Source: Tetradesmus obliquus (taxonomy: Eukaryota; Chlorophyta; Chlorophyceae; Sphaeropleales; Scenedesmaceae). Taken from it: a DNA stretch of 64,000 nt. A model generated the notes under the pieces. The model was not told the DNA's origin and did no database searches. It was given only the letters and a program-made list of their open reading frames with translations. Shown here in pieces: positions 22,923 through 34,254 of this stretch. Location: positions 7,598,501 through 7,662,500 of the forward strand of contig CP126192.1 in NCBI GenBank assembly GCA_030272155.1, given 5' to 3'. Every line of letters begins with the position of its first letter. Position 1 is the first letter of the stretch. A program made the translations under genes and the position numbers.

Positions 22923-25900
22923 GTGAGGTCCATAAGCAGCCACCTGCTTTGACTAACCCAAAGGGGTGTGGGGCAATCTTCCAAGGGGTGGGTTGCCTTG
23001 AACTTGGGGTTGTGCACTGCAGGCAGCAGCAGCAGCGGCGGCGGCGGCAGCAGCAGCGAGATCCGTGTGCTCCACACATGCATGTTTGCTGATGAAGACG
23101 ATTGCTCTATTCAACGGATAGCTCTATTCAACGAATAGCTCTATCCAACGGACAGCTACTTCCAACCCCCAACTATGGGCCAGTCTGGTCCAGCTAGTGC
23201 CTGGCCAAATAACAGCAGTCATGGAGCACCATTGGTGTGTAAGCTGTCGTCCCACTTCTCTTCAAAGTAACAGTTCAGATGTTTGATGACATGACAAGCA
23301 ACATAACAGGATCAACAGCGAGTGACTCACAGTGCTCAGGTGGCAACTTGAGTGTGGAGGCCAGCAGCTGGCTGAGGTCATCCCGTTTCTGCAGCAGCGT
23401 GGCGGCACGCGCCAGCGCAGCAGAGCCCTTGGTGCGGGGGCCTAGCATCTTCAGCACGTGCCTGCACAAACACATGAGCCAATCATCCGACAGCAGCAGC
23501 AGCAGAAGCAGCAGCGTCAGAGGGTAGTCATAGGTAGAGCGCTGCTGAGCGGGCGATGCATTTGGCAGCACCATCATCTGGCGTACCAGGGGCAGCCGCT
23601 GCATGCCGCCATCAAACACAATAACTGTGCTGCACGGAATTTTTGAAAGGGGTAAAGGTCCTGAAGAAGCTATGTTTGCATGCCCATGTATTTGCACAGC
23701 ATACAGCTGCCACATCAGCCTGTACAATGCTCACATACATCACTGACTGATAACACATGTATAACACAAATAACATGTCACAACACCTGCCCCCACCTGT
23801 TGAAGTCCTCCAAGTCTGACAGGTACTGGTTGGCTGAGCGGGACCAGATGTACGACTGGTGCTGCAGGTCAGACACCTGCACACGGCACAGGCTGCAGCG
23901 CTCAGGGCATTCGTAACAGTTGACACAAATTGAACAATCCCAACATATTCCAGAGGCTGCCTGATGCATGCACACATAGCACGTGTTGATGTCCAAGGAT
24001 GCAGCGTGCACGGCACGTGGCACATCATCACTTTGCAAACCACATCTGATGAGTTGGTTTGTGCCAGCATGTTATAACCCACCTGGTACTTTTTGATGCT
24101 GAGGGGCCAGCCGGAGTGAGCGCTGCCGGGGTAGGCGGGAGGGGCAGGCTCGGCACCCCAGCGCACAGCAGCACCCAGCTGCAGCTCGGGCATGGCAGCC
24201 TGCAGGGATGATATAGGAGAGTCAAGAAGTTTGAAACAATGAGGGTTGCATGCTGTTGGATGTGAAGCAGCAGCACCTAGCTGCAGCTCAGGCATGGCGG
24301 CCTGCAGAGTTGACAAACACTTGCAAGCCAACGGTGTCAAGGCTGCCACAGTTGCAGCGTTAGTCTCAGGTGCAGCGCTACACGAGCTAGCTCGTGCATG
24401 TGGCAAAGCTGGACAACGCATGCATGCACAGAGCTGCAGCAGCTGGAGTTACGACCGTGTATGAACTTACGGCAGCAGTGCCAGGACTGCGGCAGAAACA
24501 TGACAGGGTGCTGCTGCTTGCAGCGTGCACTGCTGCTGCTAGCTGGTATCGAGGAAGCTTTCAGCACATGATGCCAAGGTGTCCACTCACGTTCTCATTC
24601 AGTATCCTCAGCTCATACTCGCTGAAGCCGATCCGGTAGCCATACGCAGGCAGGGATGCCGACCACTTGGGGTTCAGCACCAGCATGGTGTAAGCCCTGT
24701 TGAGACCTAAGGCCCCGATGAAGCTGTCAACAAACGGCTCCAGCTTCAGCGCGTCAACCTGCAAGTGTAACATAACACATAAGTAACACAGATTGTAACA
24801 TCAGCATGGCAACAGCCCTGTTCAGCCCTAGAGCCCCAATCGAGCTGTCAACAAACGGCTCCAGCCTCAGGCCGCCAACCTGCAAGGTGCACACAATCAA
24901 GGACCTGGTGCTGCCCCCCAGCACAAAAAAATGAATGACGCGGCATGTTCAGGGGCCACCGCACCTGCTGACATCCCTGCTACATATCAGGGTCCGCTGG
25001 GCGGCTACAATTGCATGCTCGAATGTGGCCAACGCCGCCCTTCCAAAAAGACCGCGTTGCAGCTCATACTGAGGGTGGCAAGCGTCACAGACCAGCCAAC
25101 CACGTGCAAAGCAATCAGACAAAGGGGACAAAGATGCAGCGGCCACCGCACGGCGTTGGTTGAGGCGTCCGTTGCAGCCGCACCTGCTGATCTCCCTCAA
25201 CAACAGTCCAGAGGCCTGCTGAACGCTGCGATCGCACGCTCAAAGGCGGCAAATCATACAAGCCAAACACAGCCAACTGCCCGCACCTGCTGATCCCCTT
25301 CTACATAGTCAGGGTCCATGGGCCGGCTGAACGCTGCAATCGCGCGCTCAAAAGTAGACAGCACGTCACCCTTCTGGATCACAACCACGTTGCAGCTCAT
25401 GTTGAGGTGCACGAAACTGGGCAGTGGCGAGGGGGCCACACTCTCCAGCTCTGCGGTTCCGGCGCAGTGGCCTGTGACACAACATTGCAGCGCAGTGACA
25501 TGACGGCAGCACGAAGCCCATGTTGAGATGCACGAAGCTGGGCAGTGGCGAGGGCGCTACGCTCTCCAGCTCAGCTGTGCCTGCGCAGTGGCCTGCGTGC
25601 AGAACAGCAGGGCGCAAACATGTGACAGCCAGCCGCAGCTCATGTTGAGGTGCACGAAACTGGGCAGTGGCGAAGGCGCTACACTCTCCAGCTCAGCTGT
25701 GCCCGCGCAGTGGCCTGCAACAGTGAGCAGGGGTGGCAGGATGCAGCGTGGCATTCATCAGTTACAATAGGCTTCAAGGAGTGAAGCTGAGCAGCGGGGG
25801 CAACACTCTCCAGCTTAGCTGTGCCGGCGCAGTGGCCTGCAACAGCGAGCCCGAATGGCAGGATGCAGCGAGGCATTCATCACACACAGCAGGTTTTGAC

Positions 25901-27170
25901 AGGATGACACTGAGGAGCGGGCTGGGGGCTACAATCTCCATTCAAGTTAGGTAGGTGTGCCCACGCAGTGCCTGAACAAACAGCAAGTAAGTTAGCTGTG
26001 CCGTGCAGTGGCCTGCACAAACAGCAGGAGTGGCAGCACAAAATCAGGCTTGAAAGATGAAGCTGGGCAGCGGGCTGGGGGTCACACTCTCCAGCTCAGC
26101 TGTGCCCGCGCAGTGGCCAGACATGTGCATTGCACAGCCAGAACCCAGAGCAGTCATTTTACTGAACCTGCTGTCCCATGTGAGCCTTGCTGCAGGTCCC
26201 ATGCGGCGAGCTGCAAGCAGCAGCAAGCAGCTAAATAACAGCAGAAATGCCAAAAAGAATCAAACCGCGTACAACAAACCCCAACTCTGACTGCAAGCAT
26301 CAGCGAAGCTTGCTGACAGTCCTGCGCTGCACACCGCCTACTACAAACTGAATGCAGCAGCGTAACACGACATAACCCCACGTACCGTCCAGTGAGCAGG
26401 ACAGCTCCGACAGCGCTACGCGCGTGTGTGGCAGCACATGGTCCACGTGGCTGAACCATGCATCATCACCATGTCAGCAGCAATGATAACAGCGAAAGTG
26501 CCAAAGAAATCAAACCGCGTACAACACACCCCAAGTCTGACTGCAAGCATCAGCGAAGCTTGCTGACAGTCCTGCGCTGCACACCGCCTACTACAAACTG
26601 AATGCGGCAGCGTAACATGACATGACCCCACGTACCGTCCAGAGAGCAGGACAGCTCTGACAGGGCCACGCGCGTGTGTGGCAGCACATGGTCCACATGG
26701 CTGAACCAGCTGACCAGCTCATCACTGCTCACATCAACCTGGAGCTTGCAGAGTCAAAGGGGGCAGCAGCAGCAGCAGCAGCGGCGAAGGCTTTTAACCG
26801 AGCACATGGTCGACATGACTGAACCAGCTGACCAGCTCATCACTGCTCACGTCAACCTGGAGCTTGGAGAGCAAGGGAGAAAGGCAGCAGCAAAAGCAGG
26901 AGGCAGCAGCACAGGTCCAAGATTAGTGGGGTGCTGCAGGATGCACTTTTAAACATGTCCAAACGAAGGGTCCACATGGCTGAACCAGCGTCACCAGCTC
27001 ATCGCTGCTCACATCAACCTGAAGCTTGAAGAGGCAAGGGAGGTGGCAGCAGCAGCAGCAGCGGCAGCAGCAGCAGGAAAGGCTTTGAAACGAGCACGTG
27101 GTCCCACGGCTGAACCAGCTCACAAGTTCATCGCTGCTCACGTCAACCTGGAGCTTGCAGGGTCAAAGGG

Positions 27171-27220
<50 letters not shown>

Positions 27221-28333
27221 AGGCTTTCAACTGAGCACGTGGTCCACGTGGCTGAACCTACACACCAGCGCCACAGGATCTTGAAGGTTTGCGGGGTGAT
27301 GTAGGATGCAGTTTAGCACATGGCTGAACCAGTTGCTGAGCTCGACAGCTAGCTGCATGCCTGCTGACAGCACCGCATTGCACATCACGCGGTGGGCAAC
27401 CAGCAGCCTGCTGACTCACCTTGGCGTTGCCGTCGCTTTCTGCACCTTGTGTACACGAGGTTTAGCGGCACACCCATTTGCAGCCCGACAACCAGCCACC
27501 TGCTGACTCACCTTGGCATTGCCGTCACTCTGGAACCCTATGAACACGAGGTTTAGCGGCACACCCATTTGCAGCGCAACAACCAGCCGCCTGCTGACTC
27601 ACCTTGGCGTTGCCGTCACTCTCGAACCCTATGAGCACGAGGTTTAGCGGCACACCCATTTGCAGCCCGACAACCAGCCGCCTGCTGACTCACCTTGGCG
27701 TTGCCGTCACTTTGAAACCCAATGAACACAAGGTTTAGCGGGACGCTCATGTGCAGGCCATCCACTGGGTGCAGCCCCAAGTAGGCCGCCAGGTTGGCCG
27801 AATGCAGATAGTCCTGCAGGAATACCAAAAGCAATAGGCAGCAGTCATACACCTGAGTGTCAAGCTGACGTGTAACAATGCACTGCTAGATAAGCCTGGC
27901 ATGTTGCACTGCATGCCACTACTGCTGCTGCTGCTGCTGCTGCTGCCTTTAGGGTAATGCTGCTGCCAATGCACGGCAGCAGCACGGCAGCTGCCAGGTT
28001 GTGGGTGCCGCTGCTGTTGCTGGTGCTGCTGCCCGGGGCTGCTGCTCATTGCCAGCACTCCTCAGGCAAGATATGCTGGTGTGATCAACACTGCAGCTGC
28101 AGCTGCCGCCACGGCTGCCTCTGCCACTGCTGCGCAGTGAAGAATGCGCTGTTGCTGGCGCTGCTGAGCACAGACATCCTGTGGCGTGTGTGGCTGCTGT
28201 GTCAGACAGTTTGTTCGCCCCTGCACCCGCTGTTTCCTTGCTCCTGCCGCACCTCCAAGCTGTCAAAAGCCCGCAGGTGCAGGTTTTGTATCCGATTCAG
28301 CTCGTCACTATCCCACGACAGCGCATCCTCCCC
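15909..28333 (-). CDS. At5g58100-family type I membrane protein (983 aa seen, N-terminus not found)
   Basis: Twenty-one phase-consistent exons, in sense order: 28333-28253, 27813-27694, 26738-26636, 25471-25287, 24758-24591, 24199-24083, 23876-23797, 23461-23331, 22865-22662, 22081-21960, 21644-21513, 21125-20991, 20705-20631, 20412-20299, 19606-19504, 19105-18923, 18238-18013, 17782-17540, 17072-16958, 16674-16519, 16067-15909. Together they encode 983 residues. Landmarks match the plant family around Arabidopsis At5g58100: NLVFIGFQSDGN, ELVSWFSHVDHVLPHTR, AYTMLVLNPKW, LTARRTDWGPALGGDGV, VPVFIFELDRDVPVLIDEHY, WLWSVGAHPLSWTSWGGQ, and one C-terminal transmembrane helix followed by LFKKKAKAI. 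From memory, the Arabidopsis gene is reported to affect pollen exine; the molecular role is unknown. The protein is probably secretory-pathway. The first exon with the signal peptide should lie upstream of 28333 and was not identified. Nearly every intron holds truncated exon copies. Confidence 0.9.
16077..16143 (-). repeat. CTG tract (sense) at last-intron acceptor
   Basis: Some twenty CAG units on +, read as CTG in the sense of the - gene, end directly in the CTGCAG acceptor of its last exon at 16067. A few variant units (CTA) interrupt it. Confidence 0.9.
16365..19250 (-). repeat. exon-edge copies in 3' half of the At5g58100-like gene
   Basis: Copies seen are: the end of exon 16674-16519 near 16365-16412; the end of exon 17782-17540 near 17295-17395 (sense ...WTSWGGQYSQMHIDALHR plus donor); the start of exon 18238-18013 near 18300-18350, 18410-18465 and 18535-18590, lying upstream in sense; the end of exon 19105-18923 near 18690-18745 and 18805-18865; and the start of the same exon near 19160-19243. 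Start copies are upstream and end copies downstream of the intact exon. Confidence 0.8.
19462..19500 (-). repeat. CAG tract (sense) just after a donor
   Basis: CTG units on +, so CAG in the sense of the - gene, begin immediately after the GTGAG donor of exon 19606-19504. This is one of the minority of tracts with CAG rather than CTG on the transcribed sense strand. Confidence 0.85.
19606..20230 (-). repeat. copies of the HKVHFTIYTIQDT exon and of the preceding exon end
   Basis: Blocks near 19680-19750 and 19800-19870 repeat the start of exon 19606-19504 (GYLHDTASPYAHKVHF) with frameshifts and substitutions. Near 20155-20230 the end of exon 20412-20299 (RGLRHVIAPPSATWHHQ) recurs with a GTGGGG donor, followed by an open stretch reading ILFKDDSTFQLLEYALS that is not needed for a continuous frame. 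Confidence 0.75.
21395..23020 (-). repeat. exon-edge copies around exons 9-11 of the At5g58100-like gene
   Basis: The end of exon 21644-21513 recurs near 21400-21455. The start of exon 22081-21960 (EKRLAKGDAAEEMETRSKLHSM) recurs upstream near 22150-22235, with a TAG acceptor directly after a CTG tract. The end of exon 22865-22662 recurs near 22310-22560 (ARRTDWGPALGGDGVVVHT). Its start recurs near 22925-23025 (NPKFKATHPLEDCPTPLWVS), where the copy breaks at ACTGC directly into a CTG tract. Confidence 0.88.
23101..23157. repeat. 17-bp tandem repeat
   Basis: ATAGCTCTATTCAACGG-type units are repeated three to four times with small changes, inside an intron of the - gene. The unit has no resemblance to the flanking exons. 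Confidence 0.8.
24265..26130 (-). repeat. exon-edge copies around exons 4-6 of the At5g58100-like gene
   Basis: The start of exon 25471-25287 (GHCAGTAELESVAPSPLPSF) recurs upstream near 25505-25592, 25640-25713, 25780-25838 and 26055-26122; a more decayed block lies near 25905-26000. The end of the same exon (AAFSRPMD...) recurs as fragments at 24950-25250. A partial copy of exon 24758-24591 lies near 24800-24885 and a copy of the start of exon 24199-24083 near 24265-24303. Confidence 0.8.
26390..27345 (-). repeat. array of VSSDELVSWFSHVDHV exon copies with CTG tracts
   Basis: The intact exon is 26738-26636. Upstream in sense, start copies lie near 26800-26860, 26960-27020, 27090-27155 and 27228-27255. 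Several break off at the same GTGCT point and are followed by a similar AAAGCCTT spacer and a CTG tract. Downstream near 26395-26460 there is an end copy with the same GTACGTGGGG donor. The unit is therefore CTG tract, acceptor and exon start. Confidence 0.88.
27417..27660 (-). repeat. three copies of the NLVFIGFQSDGNAK exon end
   Basis: Downstream in sense of exon 27813-27694, blocks at about 27601-27660, 27508-27570 and 27417-27480 repeat its last ~60 nt plus the GTGAGTCAGCAGG donor and intron start. Spacing is about 91-93 bp. The farthest copy has a 10-base replacement where the others read GTCACTCT. Confidence 0.9.
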
Positions 28334-29527
28334 CTGTATAAGGCAGCACAGCAACAGCAGTGCCTTTGTCACGCCATGTACATGCACATACAGCACACCT
28401 GCTGCATATATACCTTATGTACTCCGTATCATGCACATGCAGTACTCTTGCTGCTGTGTACCACCAATGTTGGAGCTGCTGCTGCTGCTTAGTCACTATG
28501 TCACGGGCTGCTGCTGCCCTGCGTTGGCACTGAAGCAGTGCAGCAGTGACGCAGCAGCTGCAGTTCGGGAGGGTGTATGCAGAAAGCAACGTGTTGCAGC
28601 TGTAGCAGCAACAGGCAGTGTGTCACCGCAACCGCTGCAAGGCGATTCAGTCCCAAAAGACTGCTGCGAGCACGCTGATGCTGTGAAAATGTAATGAACA
28701 CTGTTGTGAGCCTGTGCTACTCACTGCACCGGCAAACAGATGGGTACCATTCCCTCCTGGAGGCGGCGGGGGTGGTCGCCTGGTGGCAGGCACATCATGG
28801 GGCAGCAGTCACAGCAAACGTTCAGCCTAACCAACGCTGACATAAAGACAATTTAGCTGTGATTTCATCCAAGCATACCTCCATTTGCCTTTGCTTTCGT
28901 CCCGTGGTTTGCCTGCTTCTGCTGGCACCAGCAGCAGTACCAGCATTATGCTGCACACCAACAACACTGGCAGCTGCTGCAGCAGCTGCTGCTTGTTGCG
29001 ATCTTTCTGCATACTGAAATGTAGTCACGACCGCCTGATCATCGTGTGACTGCTGCTGCTCGTGCAATGTTCCCAATCAAGTTGGGTGGGTTGAAGCTCT
29101 GATGGGACACGGACACTGGCGTCTTCAGGAATCAAACCAAATCAATGTCGTGCGATCCGTATGCAACTTGAGTTGTTGCTGGTCGGGTAACTTTGCAACT
29201 GTCACAGCTAGGGTCTGGCAAAGTTTCAAGCATGCTTCTGTTCTTATGCAAACATAAGCATGTATTATACTCAACGTTTTCCAGAAAGAACTTTGCTTCA
29301 CGTGCAATCGTACAGCGCAAGCCCGCTCACGCTCATCCGTTTGCTCGACACTGTTTGCCTGAGCACCAGCACAACTACACGTGAACATCGTTAACCTTGT
29401 TTTGGTTCCCTCTGTCAGCTCATCCACGGCTCTGCTTGGCACACTGCTACACAAGCATCACCTGCACTGCACCTTCTGCTGACGCACCCTCAGCTTCAAC
29501 CTTAACTGTAGCAGCACAGCAAGCAGC
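28334..29527. promoter_or_regulatory. divergent spacer with missing 5' exon(s) of the - gene and VPS60 promoter
   Basis: The head-to-head arrangement of the - gene (first exon found ends at 28333) and VPS60 (+, ATG 29528) implies that both promoters lie here. A possible upstream exon on - starts after a TTTTCACAG acceptor near 28690 and reads hydrophobic sequence (LAAVAVTHCLLLLQLQ) like a signal peptide, but no ATG could be joined to it. TTATACTC near 29264 is a weak TATA candidate for VPS60. Confidence 0.35.
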
Positions 29528-32500
29528 ATGCGGCGCATCTTCGGTGCTCAGAAGAAGAAGGAGCCTGCCCCCACGCTGGAACAGGCTGGTGACAGGCTGA
29601 ACTCGCGTGGGGATAGAATAGATGAGCAGATAAACAAACTGGACCAGCAGTTGATGAAGTTCAGAGAGCAGATAAAGAAGACGCGGCCAGGACCAGCACA
29701 GGAAGCCCTGAAAAAGCGAGCTTTAACAGTGCGTAGATGGTTTTGCCATGCCACTGGTGTGCATGCATGCTTCAGTTGGGTTTGGGCAAAACTCGCTACA
29801 TAGCAGCTGAGCTGTGCTGGTACAGCAAGCAGCAGCTGTGGTGTGTGTAAGAAGCGTGCTGCATCCATTCCGCCACTTTGCTTATGTCAGCATACATGCA
29901 AGCCTTTAGCAGAAGCAACGGCTCAGTGCAGAGCAAAGCTTGCCTTAAAACACTGTCACAGGACACTAGCAGCGTCCAGCTGCATGATTGGATGTTTAGC
30001 TACTGCACGTCTGAGCTACTGACGATTGCAGTGACCAGCAGAAGCAGCAGCAGCAGTTACATGGCATACAGGCTGTCTGGGTGGCCTGAACAGCAAGGAT
30101 ATTGTCGGCAAACCATCACCTGTTGCGTTGACATCAAGCAGTGCAGTCTGCACAAGCTTGCGTGCACAGCAAGCATACACTCGTTCATGCACATGCATGC
30201 GTGTGTGCACACCCTTGCAGGCTAGCGCAGCTGCACACTACTAATGATTCACGTGCATGCATGCAGTTCATAGTAGCTTCATGTCTAACCCGCAACAGCC
30301 AGTCACCATGGCCCAGCCGCGATGTATGCAGTACATCAACAACATGCAAGCATACACTGCCCCCGTACATGCGCTTGTGGCGCAGCACCTGCAGCAGCAA
30401 TGCATACAGGAGTGTCAACACTGTGCCGCACTGTAAACTGTGCGGTGCACTTCAAGTTCAATCTGTCATGTAATTGCGTTAGTACTTCAGTTGCTGAGCC
30501 AGAAGCGCATGCAGGAGAGCCACCGGCAGACGCTGTGCCGTACAGTTCACGATGCTAACCCTTCACCTTTGATCAATACCAAAACCTGCATCGCTGCTGC
30601 AGGTGCTGCACCAGAAGTGCACGGACAAGGGCCAGCGCTAAACGCTGTACAACCAGTAGTTACATGGCACCCAGCCCTGCTGTGCACTTGCCGTGATGCT
30701 GTGTTTGTGCAGGTGCTGCGCCAGACGCATGTATGAGGGCCAGCGCGAGACGCTGAACAACCCCTCAACCTCACATGCATTCAAACCTTCACCCTGCATG
30801 CAAACCTTCACCCCTGTTGCTGCCGCAGGTGCTGCGCCAGGCGCGCATGTATGCGAGCCAGCGCGAGACGCTGTACAACCAGCAGTTCAACATGGAGGCC
30901 ACGCGTTACTCATGACAACATGTCATTCAAAACTTGTGTTGCTGTCGCAGGTGCTGCGCCAGAAGCGCATGTACGAGGGCCAGCGCGAGACGCTGTACAA
31001 TGAGCAGTTCAACATGGAAGCCACTTGTTACTTACGGCAACAACCCATCCAAAACGTGTGTCGCTGCCGCAGGTGCTGCGCCAGAAGCGCATGTACGAGG
31101 GCCAGCGCGAGACGCTGTACAACCAGCAATTCAACATGGAGGCCACGCGTTTCCAGGTGGAGAGCATCCAGGACACGGTGCAGACGGTGCAGGCGCTCAA
31201 GGCGGCCAACAGCCAGATGAAGGGCGCCATGAAGGCCAACAAGGAGCTGGACCTCAGCTTCATCGACAGCCTGCAGGTGCGTGGTGTTGTGTGACGTGGC
31301 AATGGCAGTAGTACATGTGTTGGGTGTTGTGGCGGGAAGGGGCATTGCGTGCCATTGTGCAGTGCAAACAAAGAGCTGGACCTCAGCTTCATCGACAGCC
31401 TGCAGGTGGGCGGTGTTGTGTGATGTGGCAATGGCAGTAGTACATGTGTTGGATGTTGTGGCGGGAAGGGGCGTTGCGTGCCATTGTTGGAGTGCAAACA
31501 AAGAGCTGGACCTCAGCTTCATCGACAGCCTGCAGGTGCGCGGTGTTGTGCAGCAGGTGTTGGAGTCGGAACAAGGAGCTGGACCTCAGCTTCATCAACA
31601 GCCTGCAGGTGCGTGGTGCCGGCAGCAGTACAAGTGTTGGGTTTTGTGGCGGGAGGGGCGTTGGCCTGAAGTGATTGGCTTGACGCTGTTGCAGTGTGTG
31701 CATGGGGTGCAAGACTGCCATCAAGGTAGGGCCGGGATGCTTGTAGATCCTCTCCTCTGCCTCCCCGTGCCTGCGTGGTGCCTTGCCTGATTGCTGCCTT
31801 ATTGATATTGATGAGGCCATGGGCCAGAGCTACACCTTCTTCATACACTCAAACCCCTGCTTGCTTGCTGTGTGCTGCTTATCAGGACGAGCTTGCAGAC
31901 ATGGCTGACCTCACCAATGAGATCAACGAAGCCATGGGCCAGAGCTGTGCGGATTCCCCTTGCTTGCTTGCTTGCTTCGCTGCGTTGCTTGCTTGCAGGG
32001 CGAGCTGGCAGACATGGCTAATCTGGAATGAGATCAACCAGGCCATGGGCCAGAGCTCACCAACGCACGCAACAAGGCTACAAGCCAGAGACACGCCTTC
32101 ACTCAACACAAACCCCTGCTTGCTTGCTTCCTGCTGCTTATCAGGACGAGCTTGCAGACATGGTCGACCTCACCAACGAGATCAACGAGGCCATGGGCCA
32201 GAGCTGTGCTGAATCCCCCTTGCCTGCTTCGCTGCTTCGCTTGCTTGCAGGACGAGCTGGCAGACATGGCTGATCTCAAGTGAGATCAACCATGCTATGG
32301 GCCAGAGCTCACCGACGCACGCATCACTCAACACAAACCCCTGCTTGCTCGCTGCCTGCTTATCAGGACGAGCTGGCGGACATGGCTGATCTGATCAACG
32401 AGGGCGTGGGCCAGAGCAACACCACCACCGAAGTCAACCCTTGCTTGCTGCTTGCTGCCTGCTGCTCTGCAGGATGAGCTTGCTGACATGGCTGACCTCA

Positions 32501-34249
32501 CGAATGAGATCAACGAGGCCATGGGCCAGAGCTACGCCATCCCTGACGACGTGGACGAGGCGGACCTCATGGCTGAGCTGGACGCGCTGGAGGGGGACCT
32601 GGCACTGGAAGACGCTGTGGGGGCATCGGGGCCAAGCTACCTGCAGGTGCGTGTGACGTTTTGCTGGCAGTGCAGCTGTTGCGCTGGGTGCTGCGCATAG
32701 GCCCGGTCCAGGTACCTGCATGGGGGGCCGGGCTGCTGGCCGCAGGCTCTGCTTTGGTGTGTGGCTGTGGGGCTGTGGCTTGTTGGGTGCAGCGTGTGAG
32801 GCCGACCTCATGGCTGAGCTGGACGCGCTGGAGGGGGACCTGGCGCTAGAGGATGCTGTGGGCGCATCGGGGCCAAGCTACCTGCAGGTGCGGCAGAGGC
32901 GTTCTGGTCTGGCTATGTTGTGTGGCTGTAACTTTGGGTTGCTGGGTGTGGGGCTTGACGCGCTGGAGGGAGACTTGGCGCTCGAGGATGCTGTCGGGGC
33001 ATCGGGGCCCAGCTACCTGCAGGTGCGGTGGAAGCCTCCCGGTCTGGCTAGGTTGTGTTGCTTTAAATTTGAGTTGCTGGGTGTGGGGCTTGACGCGCTG
33101 GAGGGAGACTTGGCGCTCGAGGATGCTGTGGGGGCATCAGGGCCAAGCTACCTGCAGGTGTGGCTACAAGCCTATCTTCGTGTTGTGCTGTGCAGCTGTG
33201 GCTTGCTGGGTGGGGTGCGGTGAGTTTGGGCCAGGCAGCGCGGCGCCGTCCTACCTGCAGGTGTGGTGGGCCGTTTGTTATGTTGGTGTGCAGCGTGGCT
33301 TGCTGGGTGTGTGGGATGGAAGCACCTCATGGCTGAGCTTGACGCGCTGGAGGGAGGAGACTTGGCACTAGAAGATGCCGTGGGGGCCTTGGGGGCTAGG
33401 TACCTGCAGGTAGGCTGGCGCAGCAACTCTAGTTGGGCACGCTGTGTTGCTGTGCAGCGCCACGGTGTATGCGGATGGGAGCCTAGGCGGCTGCGGTGAG
33501 GTTTTTTTTTGCGGTCCGCGGTCAGGTAGCCTGGGCTGCTGCTGCTGGTGTCTTGCTGGTGTGCTGCTGTGGCTTTTGGGGTGCGGGGCTGGGAGCGGAC
33601 CTCATGGCTGAGCTGGACGCACTGGAGGGCGACCTGGCGCTGGAAGATGCTGTGGAGGCATCGGGGCCGAGCTACCTGCAGGTGCGGCTACAAGCCTGGC
33701 CTGTATTCGTGTTGTGCTGTGCAGCTGTGGCTTGCTGGGTGGGTTGAGGTGAGTTTGGGCCAGGCGGCGCGGCGCCATCCTACCTGCAGGTGTGGCGGGC
33801 CGTTTAGTTTTGTTGGTGTGCTGCGGTGGCTTGGGGGTGGGGCGCTGGGTGTGGACCTCATGGCTGAGCTGGACGCGCTGGAGGGACACCTGGCGCTGGA
33901 GGATGCAATTGGGGCATCAAGGCTGTGGTGTGCTGCTGTGCAGCTGTGGCGTGCTGGATGCGGGGCTGTGAGTGCGGTGGTGAGGTGCGATGTGGTGCGC
34001 TGCGCAGGACGCGCTGGTGGTGCACACGTGAAGTTGACGCGTGGCAGACTTGTCTGTGCGTCAGCATTGCTATTCAAGAGCATGCATTGCTGGGTGGCAA
34101 GGTTTTCAAACATTTTTCGAGTGTGCTGCTGCTGCCGCTGCCGCTGCTGCTGCTGCTGCCTGCAGGAGCCGGAGCTGGAGCTGCCAACAGCGCCGCAGCA
34201 GGATGCAGAGGAGGAGCTGGGCCTGCCCGCAGTCGCGCAGAAAACATGA
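29528..34249 (+). CDS. VPS60: ESCRT-III subunit VPS60/CHMP5 (220 aa)
   Basis: Four exons: 29528-29728, 31073-31276, 32473-32646, 34166-34249. Phases are all 0 and give 220 residues, the usual CHMP5 length. The protein starts [20 protein letters not shown], then has [37 protein letters not shown] and the acidic [21 protein letters not shown] segment, all diagnostic of VPS60/CHMP5 rather than other SNF7-family members. The short C-terminal exon reads [20 protein letters not shown], and residues around PTAP match the family tail. In other eukaryotes this protein works with LIP5/VTA1 to regulate VPS4 during endosomal membrane scission. Introns 1-3 and the 3' flank are packed with truncated copies of the gene's own exons, so several donors and acceptors compete. 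The intact exons are the only set that gives the full protein. Confidence 0.95.
30487..31035 (+). repeat. five 5'-edge copies of VPS60 exon 2
   Basis: Copies start near 30487, 30602, 30713, 30829 and 30951, about 110-120 bp apart, each after an acceptor-like CAG. The intact exon is at 31073. Similarity to [20 protein letters not shown] rises steadily toward the intact exon: the first two have many changes and stops, the third a one-base deletion, the fifth only a few changes. Confidence 0.92.
31358..31615 (+). repeat. three 3'-edge copies of VPS60 exon 2
   Basis: The segment [13 protein letters not shown] plus donor recurs near 31365-31407, 31497-31538 and 31571-31608, downstream of the intact exon end at 31276. 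The first two share about 80 bp of intron (a GGCAATGGCAGTAGTACATGTGTTGG block) with the original. Confidence 0.92.
31884..32430 (+). repeat. five 5'-edge copies of VPS60 exon 3
   Basis: CAG acceptors near 31884, 31998, 32142, 32250 and 32364 precede copies of [20 protein letters not shown]. Two carry the same short deletion that removes the LT codons and creates a stop. The intact exon starts at 32473. CTTG-rich runs (CTTGCTTGCTTG) precede several acceptors. Confidence 0.92.
32797..33930 (+). repeat. six 3'-edge copies of VPS60 exon 3
   Basis: Copies of [27 protein letters not shown] or its end recur near 32805-32887, 32955-33022, 33092-33160, 33327-33410, 33598-33682 and 33855-33925. All but the last retain CTGCAG and a GT donor. 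The last has lost the SGPSYLQ end. Intron sequence between copies (TGTGGCTTGCTGGGTG) is repeated too. Confidence 0.92.
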
Positions 34250-34254
34250 GCAGT

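Noticed and set aside
27957..28694. 245-codon Cys/Leu-rich frame on +
   Set aside because: Composition is that of CTG-tract translation. It overlaps an exon of the - gene at 28333-28253 and has no recognisable domain.
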